A DNA stretch of 32,848 nt from an uncultured Bacteroidota bacterium (lineage in GTDB: Bacteria > Bacteroidota > Bacteroidia > Bacteroidales > FEN-979), in NCBI GenBank assembly GCA_937862805.1, contig CALMDO010000306.1:1-32848 (forward strand), in the 5' to 3' direction. A model generated the notes under the pieces. It saw only the letters and a program-made list of their open reading frames with translations. It had not been told where the DNA came from and searched no databases. The translations under genes were made by a program, and so were the position numbers. This document shows positions 24,606 through 32,806 of this stretch, piece by piece; position 1 is the first letter of the stretch; every line of letters begins with the position of its first letter.

Positions 24606-25884
24606 AATCCTCCTATACCTGACGAAGGCCTCCTGTTGCCTGTTGGTATTGTACCTGGTCTATCGCTGGTTGTTTCACAGGGAAACCTTTTTCATGATCA
24701 ACCGGTTTTATCTCCTTTCGATGCCGTTCGTTTCATTGTTGATCCCCCTGATCTCCCTTCCCGCGCTCGGCGCTGGTACCACCGCGGTGTTCCGTCAGGC
24801 ACTGGATCCTGTAGTCATCATGCCGGGGATCACGTCCCGGATGATCCAGACGGATCCGTCGGTTCAGACGGTCCTGCCGATCCTCCTGTTAAGCGGCACG
24901 CTCCTTTTTATAGTAAGGCTGGCGGTGCAGTTGATCCAGATCACCCGGCTGCCCCGACAGGGATCGACGTTCTGCTACGGGGCCCTAAAGCTGACCCGTG
25001 TCGAAGGTTTGCGCTCCTCTTTCTCCTTTTTCAACCGGATTTTTGTTCCTGCATCCCTGACCGATAAAGGAGTTTACCGTATCATGTTCCTTCATGAAAA
25101 AGTGCATGTAGCCCAGGTCCATTCCTTTGACATCGTGCTGATGGAGCTCACCGTTGCCCTTTTTTGGTTCAACCCTGTTATCTGGCTAATCAGGCGTGAT
25201 TTGAAAACCATTCACGAATATTTGGCCGACCAGGGCGTGATCCGGCAAGGGGTGGGATCACTTCGTTACCAACAACTGATCTTCGATGAATCTACCGGGT
25301 TTTCCGGGTATGCCATCGTCAATTCATTCAATGTTTCATCCTTAAAAAAACGACTGATTATGATGACAAAAAAAGTTTCTTCTCCTTGGGCTCTTGGTAA
25401 AATGGCCCTGGTGATCCCCGTGATGGCCGGTCTGGTGCTGCTCTTTGCAACGGTAAAAGAGAGTCAGGCAGGGATTCAGGATAAATCGCAAACCTCAACC
25501 CAGAAGGTGGTCAAAAATACCACTCCTCCGCCTCCTGATGCACCGCCGCCCCCTCCTCCTCCCCCGGCAAAGGCTAAAGATGCACCCGACGTGATGCCCC
25601 AATACCCTGGAGGCTACCATGCAATGGCGGCTTTCCTGGGAGCCAATATCAAGTATCCTCCCCAAGCCATTCACGATTCAATTCAGGGAAAAGTTTTTGT
25701 TCAGTTCAAAGTGGAAAAAGACGGGACCATCTCCGATATTAAGGTCCTTAAAGGGATTGGCGGAGGATGCGATGAAGAGGGTATTCGTGTATTAAAGCAG
25801 ATGCCAAAGTGGGTGCCTGCCACGAAAAAAGGTAAACCGGTCGTTTCAGATGTTACCTTGCCGATCCAGTTCAAACTTCAATAA
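24598..25884 (+). CDS. M56 (BlaR1-like) membrane metalloprotease with TonB C-terminal domain
   Basis: The product has 428 residues. Hydrophobic segments near residues 7-25, 36-55, 95-115, 180-198 and 263-283 embed it in the inner membrane. The cytoplasmic zinc protease motif is HEKVH (166-170), with E in HEYLADQ as third ligand. A proline run (PPPPDAPPPPPPPP, ~305-320) spans the periplasm and leads to a TonB-type C-terminal domain (~335-428: YPPQAIHDSIQGKVFVQFKV, GGGCDEEGIRVLKQMPKWVPA, VTLPIQFKL). The penicillin-binding sensor of true BlaR1 is absent. It probably cleaves the BlaI-like repressor on an envelope signal, with the TonB-like part as sensor or coupling arm. Confidence 0.9.
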   Translation: MNEILLYLTKASCCLLVLYLVYRWLFHRETFFMINRFYLLSMPFVSLLIPLISLPALGAGTTAVFRQALDPVVIMPGITSRMIQTDPSVQTVLPILLLSGTLLFIVRLAVQLIQITRLPRQGSTFCYGALKLTRVEGLRSSFSFFNRIFVPASLTDKGVYRIMFLHEKVHVAQVHSFDIVLMELTVALFWFNPVIWLIRRDLKTIHEYLADQGVIRQGVGSLRYQQLIFDESTGFSGYAIVNSFNVSSLKKRLIMMTKKVSSPWALGKMALVIPVMAGLVLLFATVKESQAGIQDKSQTSTQKVVKNTTPPPPDAPPPPPPPPAKAKDAPDVMPQYPGGYHAMAAFLGANIKYPPQAIHDSIQGKVFVQFKVEKDGTISDIKVLKGIGGGCDEEGIRVLKQMPKWVPATKKGKPVVSDVTLPIQFKLQ

Positions 25885-25892
25885 CAACCCCT

Positions 25893-25926
25893 ATCCACCC
25901 GGAAAGCCACGGTTTACCGGGTGGAT
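25893..25926 (+). terminator. Hairpin between convergent genes, probable terminator
   Basis: ATCCACCCGG (25893-25902), a 14-nt loop and CCGGGTGGAT (25917-25926) pair perfectly over 10 bp. On the plus strand GTTCTTTTC follows, so termination of the M56 gene is likely though the T-run is broken. The right arm covers the last codons of the convergent hydrolase gene. Confidence 0.55.
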
Positions 25927-26867
25927 GTTCTTTTCAGGAAGCTGAGATATATGGCATTAAAAACATCCGGGTGGGTCTCCATAGGGTCATGACCCGCCCG
26001 GTTGATGATGATCAGTTCAGCGTTGGGAATCTTTTCAGCAAACCTTTTCCCGTTTCGTAAATAGATCGTTTTGTCCTTGTTTCCCCAAACCATCATCACC
26101 GGTAAGTTCTTCAGGTTCTCAGCCGACAGCGGAACCGTCTCCTGCGCTTTCGCCCACACGTTCAATACGGCAGGCGCGGTTCCATCCCGGAGCAACGGGG
26201 TGAGATAATTCATCACCACGGTTGAGTCGGGCATGTACCGGTAATTCTTTTTAATGGCATTGCGTACCGAATTGTAGGTGATCAACTGTTTCTCCATAAA
26301 AGAGATCATGATCTGTTTGTATTGTTTTTGCCGGGCCAGGAGGGTAAACTGCGTTTCCAGGTTGGTATTTTTTAAAAAAACCATCCCGGCCACGATCATC
26401 AACGATTGACATTTTTCGGGACGCAGGAGCGCCATGGCTTCCGCGGTTCCTCCTCCCATCGAATGACCTGCAATGTGCCACCGGGTTGTATCTCCCCTGT
26501 CGATGGAATCAAGCAGGTGCCATAAAAGAAGGCCACGACTGCTTTGCGACTGGTTGAAGGTGACAGAGCGGTCGGAATAACCGAAAGAGGGCAGGTCCAC
26601 CGCGATCACGTTATATCCTTCGGCAGCCAACGCTTCAACATTCATCCTCCAGCAATAGGTTGATCCGATAAACCCGTGAATCAACAGTACTTTTCCTTTG
26701 GGATGAGCCAGGTTGCCGTTCCAGTCGCGGTAATGGAGAAGGATGGTATCAACCCTGATAAAATGGCTGTTTACATAAGGTTTTTCCTCTGTCTGTGCCT
26801 GTAAGGTGCCGGGGAATGCCAGTATCAGAAAAATCAACGGAAAAAGAGTAAAACCGCGATGCATCAT
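25914..26867 (-). CDS. Secreted alpha/beta hydrolase
   Basis: The protein has 317 residues from ATG 26867. That start gives a good signal peptide (MMHRGFTLFPLIFLILAFPG...AQ), while the longer frame from 26918 would place 17 polar residues before it and overlap the divergent protease gene. The fold is shown by VLLIHGFIGS (oxyanion), a nucleophile elbow GHSMGG (serine), MMVWGNKDKTI (aspartate region) and RAGHDPMETHP (histidine), so the catalytic triad looks complete. An esterase, lipase-like or C-C hydrolase role in the periplasm is possible; the substrate cannot be named. Confidence 0.85.
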   Translation of the reverse strand: MMHRGFTLFPLIFLILAFPGTLQAQTEEKPYVNSHFIRVDTILLHYRDWNGNLAHPKGKVLLIHGFIGSTYCWRMNVEALAAEGYNVIAVDLPSFGYSDRSVTFNQSQSSRGLLLWHLLDSIDRGDTTRWHIAGHSMGGGTAEAMALLRPEKCQSLMIVAGMVFLKNTNLETQFTLLARQKQYKQIMISFMEKQLITYNSVRNAIKKNYRYMPDSTVVMNYLTPLLRDGTAPAVLNVWAKAQETVPLSAENLKNLPVMMVWGNKDKTIYLRNGKRFAEKIPNAELIIINRAGHDPMETHPDVFNAIYLSFLKRTSTR

Positions 26868-26904
26868 GGGTTCGTTTTTACAAAGGTCTGAAAAAATTTT
26901 GCGG

Positions 26905-26912
26905 TATATTTG
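26905..26912 (+). promoter_or_regulatory. -7 box at the S41 protease start
   Basis: TATATTTG matches TAnnTTTG exactly but lies only 4 bp before the ATG at 26917. The transcript would have almost no leader. No clear TTTG is found at the right distance. Confidence 0.4.
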
Positions 26913-26916
26913 CATC

Positions 26917-28506
26917 ATGGAAAGAAAAAATAATCCTTATCTGCCGATATGGTTTGCATTGATACTGATCGGCGGGATATTGCTGGGGGTAGTCGTGGCC
27001 CGGCGCAACGGAGGAATGGTTTTCAGGCAAAGCGATGAAAAACTTTCCCGGATCATGAAATACATTCACGACAACTACGTCGATACGGTGAGTGGCGCTG
27101 TATTGGAAGAAAAAGCTATCAACGGTTTGCTCGAAAAGCTGGATCCCCATTCGGTCTATATCACCGCCGAAGAGTTCCACGAGGCCAATGATCCCCTGGC
27201 GGGAAATTTTGAAGGCATCGGGGTTCAGTTCCGGATGGAACGCGACACCATTACCGTGATCAACCCCGTTCCGGGCGGGCCTTCTGAAAAGCTGGGTATC
27301 CGTTCCGGCGACCGCATTGTGAAAATAGAAGGAAAGAATGTCGCCGGTGTGAAAATGAATACAACCGAGGTGATGCGCCGGCTGAAAGGGCCCAAGGGGA
27401 CTGAAGTGGATATCTCCATTTTCCGCAGGGGAGCAGGGGGTTTGCTTAATTTTACCATTACCCGCGACGTCATCCCGACTTACAGTATGGACATCGCTTA
27501 CATGGTGAAACCAGGCATCGGTTATATCCGGCTGAACAATTTTTCAGCCACCACTCACGAAGAGGTGTACAACGCTCTGGTACAGTTGAAAGAGAGTGGA
27601 ATGAAAAACCTGATCCTTGATCTCCGGAGCAACGGTGGCGGGTACCTGAATGCCGCCATCGAAGTGGCGGGAGAATTCCTTTCCGGTAAAACCCTCATTG
27701 TTTACACTGAAGGGATGCATCACGATAAAGAGGTCTTCCGGTCGGAAGGTAACGGAATCTTTGAAAGGGGCAAGCTGGTTGTCATGATCGATGAAGGGTC
27801 GGCTTCTGCTTCCGAAATAGTGGCCGGGGCCGTTCAGGACAATGACCGCGGCACCATTGTGGGACGGCGTTCTTTCGGGAAAGGATTGGTACAGGAACAG
27901 TTGAATTTTAAGGACGGCAGCGCATTGCGCCTCACGGTAGCCCGTTATTATACCCCCACCGGGCGCTGCATCCAAAGGTCTTACAAAGACGGGCTGGATG
28001 CCTATAACAACGACTACATGCACCGGTTTTTAGACGGGGAACTCGAAAACCCCGATTCCATTAAATTTCCCGACTCCCTGAAGTACAAAACCCCGGGCGG
28101 AAAAACCGTTTACGGAGGAGGAGGGATCATGCCCGACCTTTACATCCCGATTGAAAACGATTCTTCTCTCCGGTATTACAACATCTGTGTCAACAAAGGC
28201 CTGGTTTACCAATGGGCCTTCGATTACACCGACCGCAACAGGGCACATTTGCAACAGTACAAAGATATCGACCGGTTCGACCGCACTTTTTCCATCAACG
28301 ATGGCCTTTACCAGGAATTCATCCGATATACTGAGACAAAAGGTGTGAAGAGACCCAAAGGAAATCTTCAGAAATCAGACCATTACCTCCGTACCCTGAT
28401 CAAAGCCTATATCGCAAGAAATATCTTGGACAATGAAGGGTTTTACCCGATCCTCAATACCATTGATCCCGCCATTCAAAAAGCAATTGAGGAAGCAAAC
28501 CGTTAA
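26917..28506 (+). CDS. C-terminal processing protease (S41, PDZ domain)
   Basis: The 529-residue protein begins MERKNNPYLPIW with a single N-terminal membrane helix (about residues 9-30), so it is anchored facing the periplasm. A PDZ domain (~85-165: GIGVQFRMERDTITVINPV, LGIRSGDRIVKIEGKNV) selects C-terminal tails. The S41 core contains IGYIRLNNFS, LILDLRSNGGG, the catalytic serine in EGSASASEIVAGA and the lysine in SFGKGLVQ. It degrades or processes periplasmic proteins. The start at 26917 is preferred over an in-frame ATG at 26806, which would lie within the divergent hydrolase gene. Confidence 0.92.
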   Translation: MERKNNPYLPIWFALILIGGILLGVVVARRNGGMVFRQSDEKLSRIMKYIHDNYVDTVSGAVLEEKAINGLLEKLDPHSVYITAEEFHEANDPLAGNFEGIGVQFRMERDTITVINPVPGGPSEKLGIRSGDRIVKIEGKNVAGVKMNTTEVMRRLKGPKGTEVDISIFRRGAGGLLNFTITRDVIPTYSMDIAYMVKPGIGYIRLNNFSATTHEEVYNALVQLKESGMKNLILDLRSNGGGYLNAAIEVAGEFLSGKTLIVYTEGMHHDKEVFRSEGNGIFERGKLVVMIDEGSASASEIVAGAVQDNDRGTIVGRRSFGKGLVQEQLNFKDGSALRLTVARYYTPTGRCIQRSYKDGLDAYNNDYMHRFLDGELENPDSIKFPDSLKYKTPGGKTVYGGGGIMPDLYIPIENDSSLRYYNICVNKGLVYQWAFDYTDRNRAHLQQYKDIDRFDRTFSINDGLYQEFIRYTETKGVKRPKGNLQKSDHYLRTLIKAYIARNILDNEGFYPILNTIDPAIQKAIEEANR

Positions 28507-28524
28507 CGAATCAAAAGAAATGAG

Positions 28525-28548
28525 TAACTTTGAAATCAAACTTTTGAT
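28525..28548 (+). promoter_or_regulatory. Probable promoter region of sodB with small palindrome
   Basis: TAACTTTG (28525-28532) matches the -7 consensus. Directly after it ATCAAA-ct-TTTGAT (28535-28548) forms a perfect inverted repeat at the expected transcription start. No -33 TTTG is seen. Confidence 0.45.
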
Positions 28549-28591
28549 CAATAGACCATTGTAACAATTTCACCCTTAAATCTGAAAAACC

Positions 28592-29167
28592 ATGGAACAT
28601 AAACTTCCCCTGCTCCCTTACGCGATGGACGCGCTGGAGCCTTATATTTCAAAGAAAACCCTTGAATTCCATTATGGAAAACACCACCAGGCGTACGTGA
28701 ACAACCTGAACAAGCTCATCGTGGGAACTGCTTTCGAAGAAGCTACCCTGGAGGATATCATCCGGAAGGCCTCGGGCGGCATCTTCAACAACGGCGCCCA
28801 GGTATGGAACCATACTTTTTACTGGAACTGCCTGAAACCCGCGGGGGGTGGCGAACCGTCCGGCCCGCTGGCTGAAGCCATCAACAGGGACTTCGGATCT
28901 TTTTTTTCTTTTAAAGAAAAATTCACTGCTGCTGCAGCCACCCTTTTTGGTTCAGGATGGGCATGGCTGGTCAAAACAGCCGACGGGAAACTGGAGATCA
29001 CCCAGGAAAGCAATGCCGGTAACCCGCTGAAAACCGGAGCCACGCCGCTGCTCACCTGCGATGTTTGGGAACATGCCTATTACCTGGATAAGCAAAATGT
29101 AAGACCCGATTACATTGCCGATTTCTGGAAACTGGTCGACTGGGAAGCGGTGGCTGCAAGGCATTAA
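28592..29167 (+). CDS. sodB: Superoxide dismutase, iron-type (Fe/Mn family)
   Basis: The 191-residue cytoplasmic enzyme converts superoxide to oxygen and peroxide. All metal ligands are present: H27 (FHYGKHH), H74 (VWNHTFYW), D157 and H161 ([10 protein letters not shown]). Gln70 in NNGAQVWNH is the mark of iron enzymes; the manganese form has its glutamine elsewhere. In Bacteroides-type relatives such enzymes can also work with manganese. The stop codon overlaps that of the convergent PLP enzyme by 3 bp. Confidence 0.97.
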   Translation: MEHKLPLLPYAMDALEPYISKKTLEFHYGKHHQAYVNNLNKLIVGTAFEEATLEDIIRKASGGIFNNGAQVWNHTFYWNCLKPAGGGEPSGPLAEAINRDFGSFFSFKEKFTAAAATLFGSGWAWLVKTADGKLEITQESNAGNPLKTGATPLLTCDVWEHAYYLDKQNVRPDYIADFWKLVDWEAVAARH

Positions 29168-30456
29168 TCCCCGGAGAACAACCCTTCAAGCCGTTCGGTC
29201 ACCTCTTCAACAGAGGGATTGATGGCATAGATGATCGACGGTTTGAGGTAAAAGAGTTTTCGACCATTTTTAAACCATGCTTCTCCCCCACCGGTGATGT
29301 TGATCATCACCGGTTCTTTTTTTCCGATCCGTCCTTCGGAGGTGGCTGTTTTCAGGGAGGCGACGGCAACTGCTGCGGCAGGATGAATGTCAATTTCTTC
29401 GGTGTCAGCGAAAAGCGTTGTTGCTTCTGATAAGGCATCGTTGGTGACGGTGAAAAAGTCGCCTTCGGTATCTTTCAGGGCATCATACAATCCCCCTGCA
29501 ATGCCATAAGGAGGTTTCCGGTTTGAGAGCACCTTTGCTCCGATCACGGCGACCTGTTTTCTGGCATGGTCGTCATCCTGAAAAGATATCATGCGTGAAT
29601 CCATTTTCCACGCGTCGGCCATCGGGGTAAAAGGGATATTTTGGGAGAGCATCAACTTCATTTTCCTCTTCCCGAAACGCCCGTCGCCGATCAGCCGAAG
29701 GTTCGCTTCCCAGGCTGCAATGGCGCCGGTACCGCTTCCCACCGCCTGGAAGTACCAGGCAGGGATTTCTCCCATGGCTGTTACGGCCGAAAGCACGGTT
29801 GTGCCCATCCCGTCTCTTCTTGCCACGTTTTTGGCGCCACCTTCAGGGAGAAATCGCCCGGAGGTACACACCTTATTGGAGAGGTCAATGGCATCGAAGT
29901 AATCGCTGCCGCTTCCTGTTACGATCAGTTTTACACACTCATCGATCGGTTCGTCGAACCACATCGCATCAAGGGCATCACAGGGCATGCAGAGGAGGAG
30001 GGGAATCCGGTTGTCGGAACAGACCCTGGCGAAAGCCCGTGCCGTGTTTCCTGCTGAGGCAACCACCAAGACTTTGTCGTTAGAGAGATCCAGACGTGCA
30101 CAAACAGAATAGGCTTCGGTCTCTTTAAAGGAGCAGGTACGCATGAAGGCGCCTTTTTCAGGCCAGTACCCGCTGAAAGTGATCCAGAGGTTTTCCAGGC
30201 CCACGGCTGCTGCCAGTCCGTTGCTCTTCCAGGTTACCGGCGCCGAGGATCCCTCAAGGAAGCGCCTGGCTGGCAGCCAGTCGGCAAACCGGAACAAACC
30301 CAAGGAGGTATTACCCGGTTCAAGTTGCTGTTTGCGATAGATTGTCCGGAGGAGGGAAGGCGCTGTTTCTCCCGGCGGGTCAAGCATCCAGCCTGTATCC
30401 TCCATGAAGGTGCCAGTCAGGAAGGAGCGCAGTCGATAAGGGGTCATGTATGTCAT
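29164..30456 (-). CDS. Cysteate synthase-like PLP enzyme (threonine synthase family)
   Basis: The enzyme has 430 residues from ATG 30456. It has the fold-type II PLP pattern of threonine synthase: a long N-terminal part, then [11 protein letters not shown] with the PLP lysine in [20 protein letters not shown] (phosphate-type loop), [34 protein letters not shown] and a late [13 protein letters not shown]. The [18 protein letters not shown] context and the dWLPar block fit cysteate synthase, which makes L-cysteate from O-phosphoserine and sulfite, better than ordinary threonine synthase. The start is chosen because TACTTTTG (30483-30476) lies 19 bp upstream; a longer frame to 30600 is unlikely. 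Confidence 0.7.
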   Translation of the reverse strand: MTYMTPYRLRSFLTGTFMEDTGWMLDPPGETAPSLLRTIYRKQQLEPGNTSLGLFRFADWLPARRFLEGSSAPVTWKSNGLAAAVGLENLWITFSGYWPEKGAFMRTCSFKETEAYSVCARLDLSNDKVLVVASAGNTARAFARVCSDNRIPLLLCMPCDALDAMWFDEPIDECVKLIVTGSGSDYFDAIDLSNKVCTSGRFLPEGGAKNVARRDGMGTTVLSAVTAMGEIPAWYFQAVGSGTGAIAAWEANLRLIGDGRFGKRKMKLMLSQNIPFTPMADAWKMDSRMISFQDDDHARKQVAVIGAKVLSNRKPPYGIAGGLYDALKDTEGDFFTVTNDALSEATTLFADTEEIDIHPAAAVAVASLKTATSEGRIGKKEPVMINITGGGEAWFKNGRKLFYLKPSIIYAINPSVEEVTERLEGLFSGD

Positions 30457-30475
30457 AAAGAGAATTTTCCAGTCG

Positions 30476-30483
30476 CAAAAGTA
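30476..30483 (-). promoter_or_regulatory. -7 box of the cysteate synthase-like gene
   Basis: TACTTTTG on the minus strand matches TAnnTTTG and lies 19 bp before ATG 30456. A matching -33 element is not evident. Confidence 0.45.
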
Positions 30484-30814
30484 GTGAAAGCCGGGAAGAG
30501 AATGTGCATACTTCCGGCCAAATCCTTCACCCTTTTTCGTGAAACTCTTTGTCCAAACAGTTGACTTTTTCCGATAAAACCGATTAAGCAGAAAAATCAT
30601 TCTCAGATGAAAGACTTGGCCGGCAGCAGAACAAAATCAAATCTATTCAAACTTTTCATAAATATCACGAATTATTCAGATTTAAAACTTGGTTTATCTC
30701 CAATTAGTGTACATCTCATAATCTATGAAATACCCATAAGCTTAAAGTTCATCCTTACCGTGAATGATAATTTTTGGGTATTCCATATAATCATTGAAAA
30801 TAAATTATTAACAC
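30484..30814. other. Intergenic region, AT-rich from about 30600, with a long-loop inverted repeat
   Basis: There is no convincing gene here. From about 30600 the composition drops sharply in GC compared with both neighbours. AATACCCA (30729-30736) and TGGGTATT (30775-30782) form an 8-bp inverted repeat around 38 nt, just before the recombinase start at 30815. It could be a recombination-site arm or a leader structure. Confidence 0.5.
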
Positions 30815-32512
30815 ATGAAGATTACAAAGGTTGAATTCAAGGACCGGACATGGATCCGTGTCGAGTTTTTTTATGATGAGGCCATCATCCTCAAACTTCG
30901 AACGGTCAGAGGAGCCTGGTGGCAACCCGATTTCAAGGCCTGGCTCATGCCGTGCAACCGTAAGACCTTCGAGCGGTTGTTTGAGCTGTTTCCGGATCTG
31001 GAGTACCCGGGCAAGGAAAAGAGGGAAATAAACAACCGGCCGAATATCGTTGAGTCAGATGGTAATGTTAACCAAATTGAATCTGACCTGCCGGTTGAGT
31101 CTGCCTCCTTTTCCTGCTCGGGCGAGGTTGAACACGTAGCATTACCATGTGATGTTAACAAAAACTGCAACATCGAAGTGGTTGGACGCAGGATTCTGAT
31201 CCGCCTGCCAAAAAACAACCTGGATGTTCATTTTCTCAGGTCGTTGCGGTACAGCCGTTGGGATAAAAAGAATTTCGTTTGGGTGGTACCCAACTATCCC
31301 GGCAACCTCGATCTGATCAACGATTATTTCAAAGACCGCATCAAAGAGTTCATTGTTCATGAGGAGTACGAGGTACAGGCAGGCAAGGATCTCCGGATGA
31401 AGATGAACTCAAACCAGGTGTTGGTCGTGAAGACCACTGCGGGAAGGATGAAAGTGATTTTCAGTTTTAACCATGCTCTTACTGCTGTCATTAAAAAAAT
31501 ACCTTTTCACTTATGGGATGTCCGTAATGGTTGGTGGTCGGTTCCGTACGCTGAACGGTTTCTGGGGATGATAAGTTCGCAGGCGGAGGAGTTGAACATG
31601 GAAGTTCTGTTCGTGGAGGAGTCGCAACGCGATGAAGACCGCGTTCGCAGGATTACACGCAGTGATTTACCCGGTTACCGAAGTTGTCCGCCCGATTACA
31701 TTGCAAAGCTCAAAGAATTAAGGTATTCTCCCCACACCATCCGAACTTATCCCAGTTTGTTCGAGGAGTTCATCAACCATTTCCCAGGCCAGGTGATCGA
31801 CGATATCAGTGAATTACAAATCATAGAGTTTCTTCAGTTTCTGGTTATTCGACGCAAGGTATCAACTTCCTACCAGAATCAGTCAATCAATGCTATCAAG
31901 TTCTACTATGAGCGGATTCTGGGGGGTGAGCGTAAGATCTATCTTGTGGAGCGACCACGGCGGGAGCGGACGCTTCCTGTTGTGTTGAATGAAGCGGAGG
32001 TTGCAAAGCTTCTTTCGAACGTTGAGAATATGAAACACAAGGCTTTGCTCATGACCATCTATTCCGGAGGTTTAAGGTTGAGTGAGGTGATCAACCTGCA
32101 ATTGAAGGACATTGACAGCCAGCGAATGCAGATCCTGCTCAGGCAAGCAAAGGGGAGGAAAGACCGGTATACTTTGTTATCGAAGAAGTTGCTTCCGGTT
32201 TTGCGGGCTTATGTAGCCGAATATAAACCGCGGAAATGGTTGTTTGAGGGTCTCCGTGGAACACAGTATACCGAAAGTAGTGTTCAGGCTATTGTTAAGC
32301 AAGCCTCACTGAAGGCAGGATTGACAAAAAGGGTAACTCCGCACACGCTCAGACACAGTTTTGCGACTCATTTGCTGGAGAACGGAACTGATTTGCGATA
32401 TATTCAAGCCTTGCTGGGTCACGAAAGCACAAAGACCACAGAGATATATACCCATATAACCACAAAGGGGTTCGATCAGATTGAAAACCCATTGGATAAA
32501 TTATCTGTATAA
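30815..32512 (+). CDS. Tyrosine recombinase with three N-terminal HARP-like repeats
   Basis: The product has 565 residues. The C-terminal half is a tyrosine recombinase: a SAM-like core-binding domain (~288-375: KLKELRYSPHTIRTYPSLFEEF), then the catalytic set R421 (SGGLRLSEV), a lysine in QAKGRKDR, H510 and R513 (HTLRHSFATHLL), H536 (LLGHES) and nucleophile Y545 (TEIYTH). It resembles XerC/D and lacks the insert of integron IntI. The N-terminal ~270 residues hold three related units, each ending W(x)n-W-x-x-P: AWWQPDFKAWLMP (~33-45), RWDKKNFVWVVP (~147-158) and LWDVRNGWWSVP (~232-243). Their strand-helix-strand pattern recalls HARP domains of annealing helicases. AT-rich DNA lies on both sides. 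Confidence 0.9.
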   Translation: MKITKVEFKDRTWIRVEFFYDEAIILKLRTVRGAWWQPDFKAWLMPCNRKTFERLFELFPDLEYPGKEKREINNRPNIVESDGNVNQIESDLPVESASFSCSGEVEHVALPCDVNKNCNIEVVGRRILIRLPKNNLDVHFLRSLRYSRWDKKNFVWVVPNYPGNLDLINDYFKDRIKEFIVHEEYEVQAGKDLRMKMNSNQVLVVKTTAGRMKVIFSFNHALTAVIKKIPFHLWDVRNGWWSVPYAERFLGMISSQAEELNMEVLFVEESQRDEDRVRRITRSDLPGYRSCPPDYIAKLKELRYSPHTIRTYPSLFEEFINHFPGQVIDDISELQIIEFLQFLVIRRKVSTSYQNQSINAIKFYYERILGGERKIYLVERPRRERTLPVVLNEAEVAKLLSNVENMKHKALLMTIYSGGLRLSEVINLQLKDIDSQRMQILLRQAKGRKDRYTLLSKKLLPVLRAYVAEYKPRKWLFEGLRGTQYTESSVQAIVKQASLKAGLTKRVTPHTLRHSFATHLLENGTDLRYIQALLGHESTKTTEIYTHITTKGFDQIENPLDKLSV

Positions 32513-32577
32513 AATATTTTTATGAAAATGTTTTGTTATTTACTGAACTTGTATATTTGTATAAGGAATTTGTTAAT

Positions 32578-32670
32578 ATGAGCATAAAGGACACGGGGTT
32601 GATATGCGTATATCTCCGTTATCAGCAAATAACACCAATCAATGACACGCAAGTATTCTTCAACTCATAA
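32578..32670 (+). CDS. Possible 30-residue ORF (doubtful)
   Basis: An ATG lies 18 bp after the -7-like box at 32552-32559. The frame MSIKDTGLICVYLRYQQITP... runs to TAA at 32668-32670. No family is recognised, and the frame contains the hairpins at 32600-32633, so it may be an accident of structured non-coding DNA. Confidence 0.2.
   Translation: MSIKDTGLICVYLRYQQITPINDTQVFFNS
32600..32633. repeat. Cluster of short inverted repeats (candidate recombination site)
   Basis: GATAT-gcgt-ATATC (32601-32614) and GTTAT-cagcaa-ATAAC (32618-32633) are adjacent perfect hairpins. TGATA (32600-32604) and TATCA (32620-32624) can pair as an alternative outer stem. It lies ~90 bp after the recombinase stop. 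Confidence 0.4.
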
Positions 32671-32781
32671 AACATAAATACTTCTTATAATAATAAGCGT
32701 ATGATAACATATATCACACAGATAATTAACATAATACAAGAGCAAACTCACCTTGGCACAGGGTCATTATATCAATAATTC

Positions 32782-32806
32782 GGTGGCTACCCGCACGTTA
32801 CCAACC
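32782..32806. repeat. Imperfect inverted repeat in a GC-richer islet
   Basis: GGTGGCTACC (32782-32791), loop CGCAC and GTTACCAACC (32797-32806) pair at 7 of 10 positions. The islet stands out from the AT-rich flanks. Confidence 0.35.

Noticed and set aside
24598-25884. Beta-lactam resistance sensor BlaR1
   Set aside because: The penicillin-binding domain is missing and no beta-lactamase gene is nearby; M56-TonB fusions are general envelope proteins in Bacteroidota.
30607-30834. 75-residue frame upstream of the recombinase
   Set aside because: It lies in AT-rich DNA, overlaps the recombinase start, has no recognisable motif and no plausible promoter or ribosome-binding context.
30815-32512. 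Classical integron integrase (IntI)
   Set aside because: The characteristic IntI insert before the HxxR box is not present; the catalytic half looks like XerC/D, so only a functional analogy is offered.
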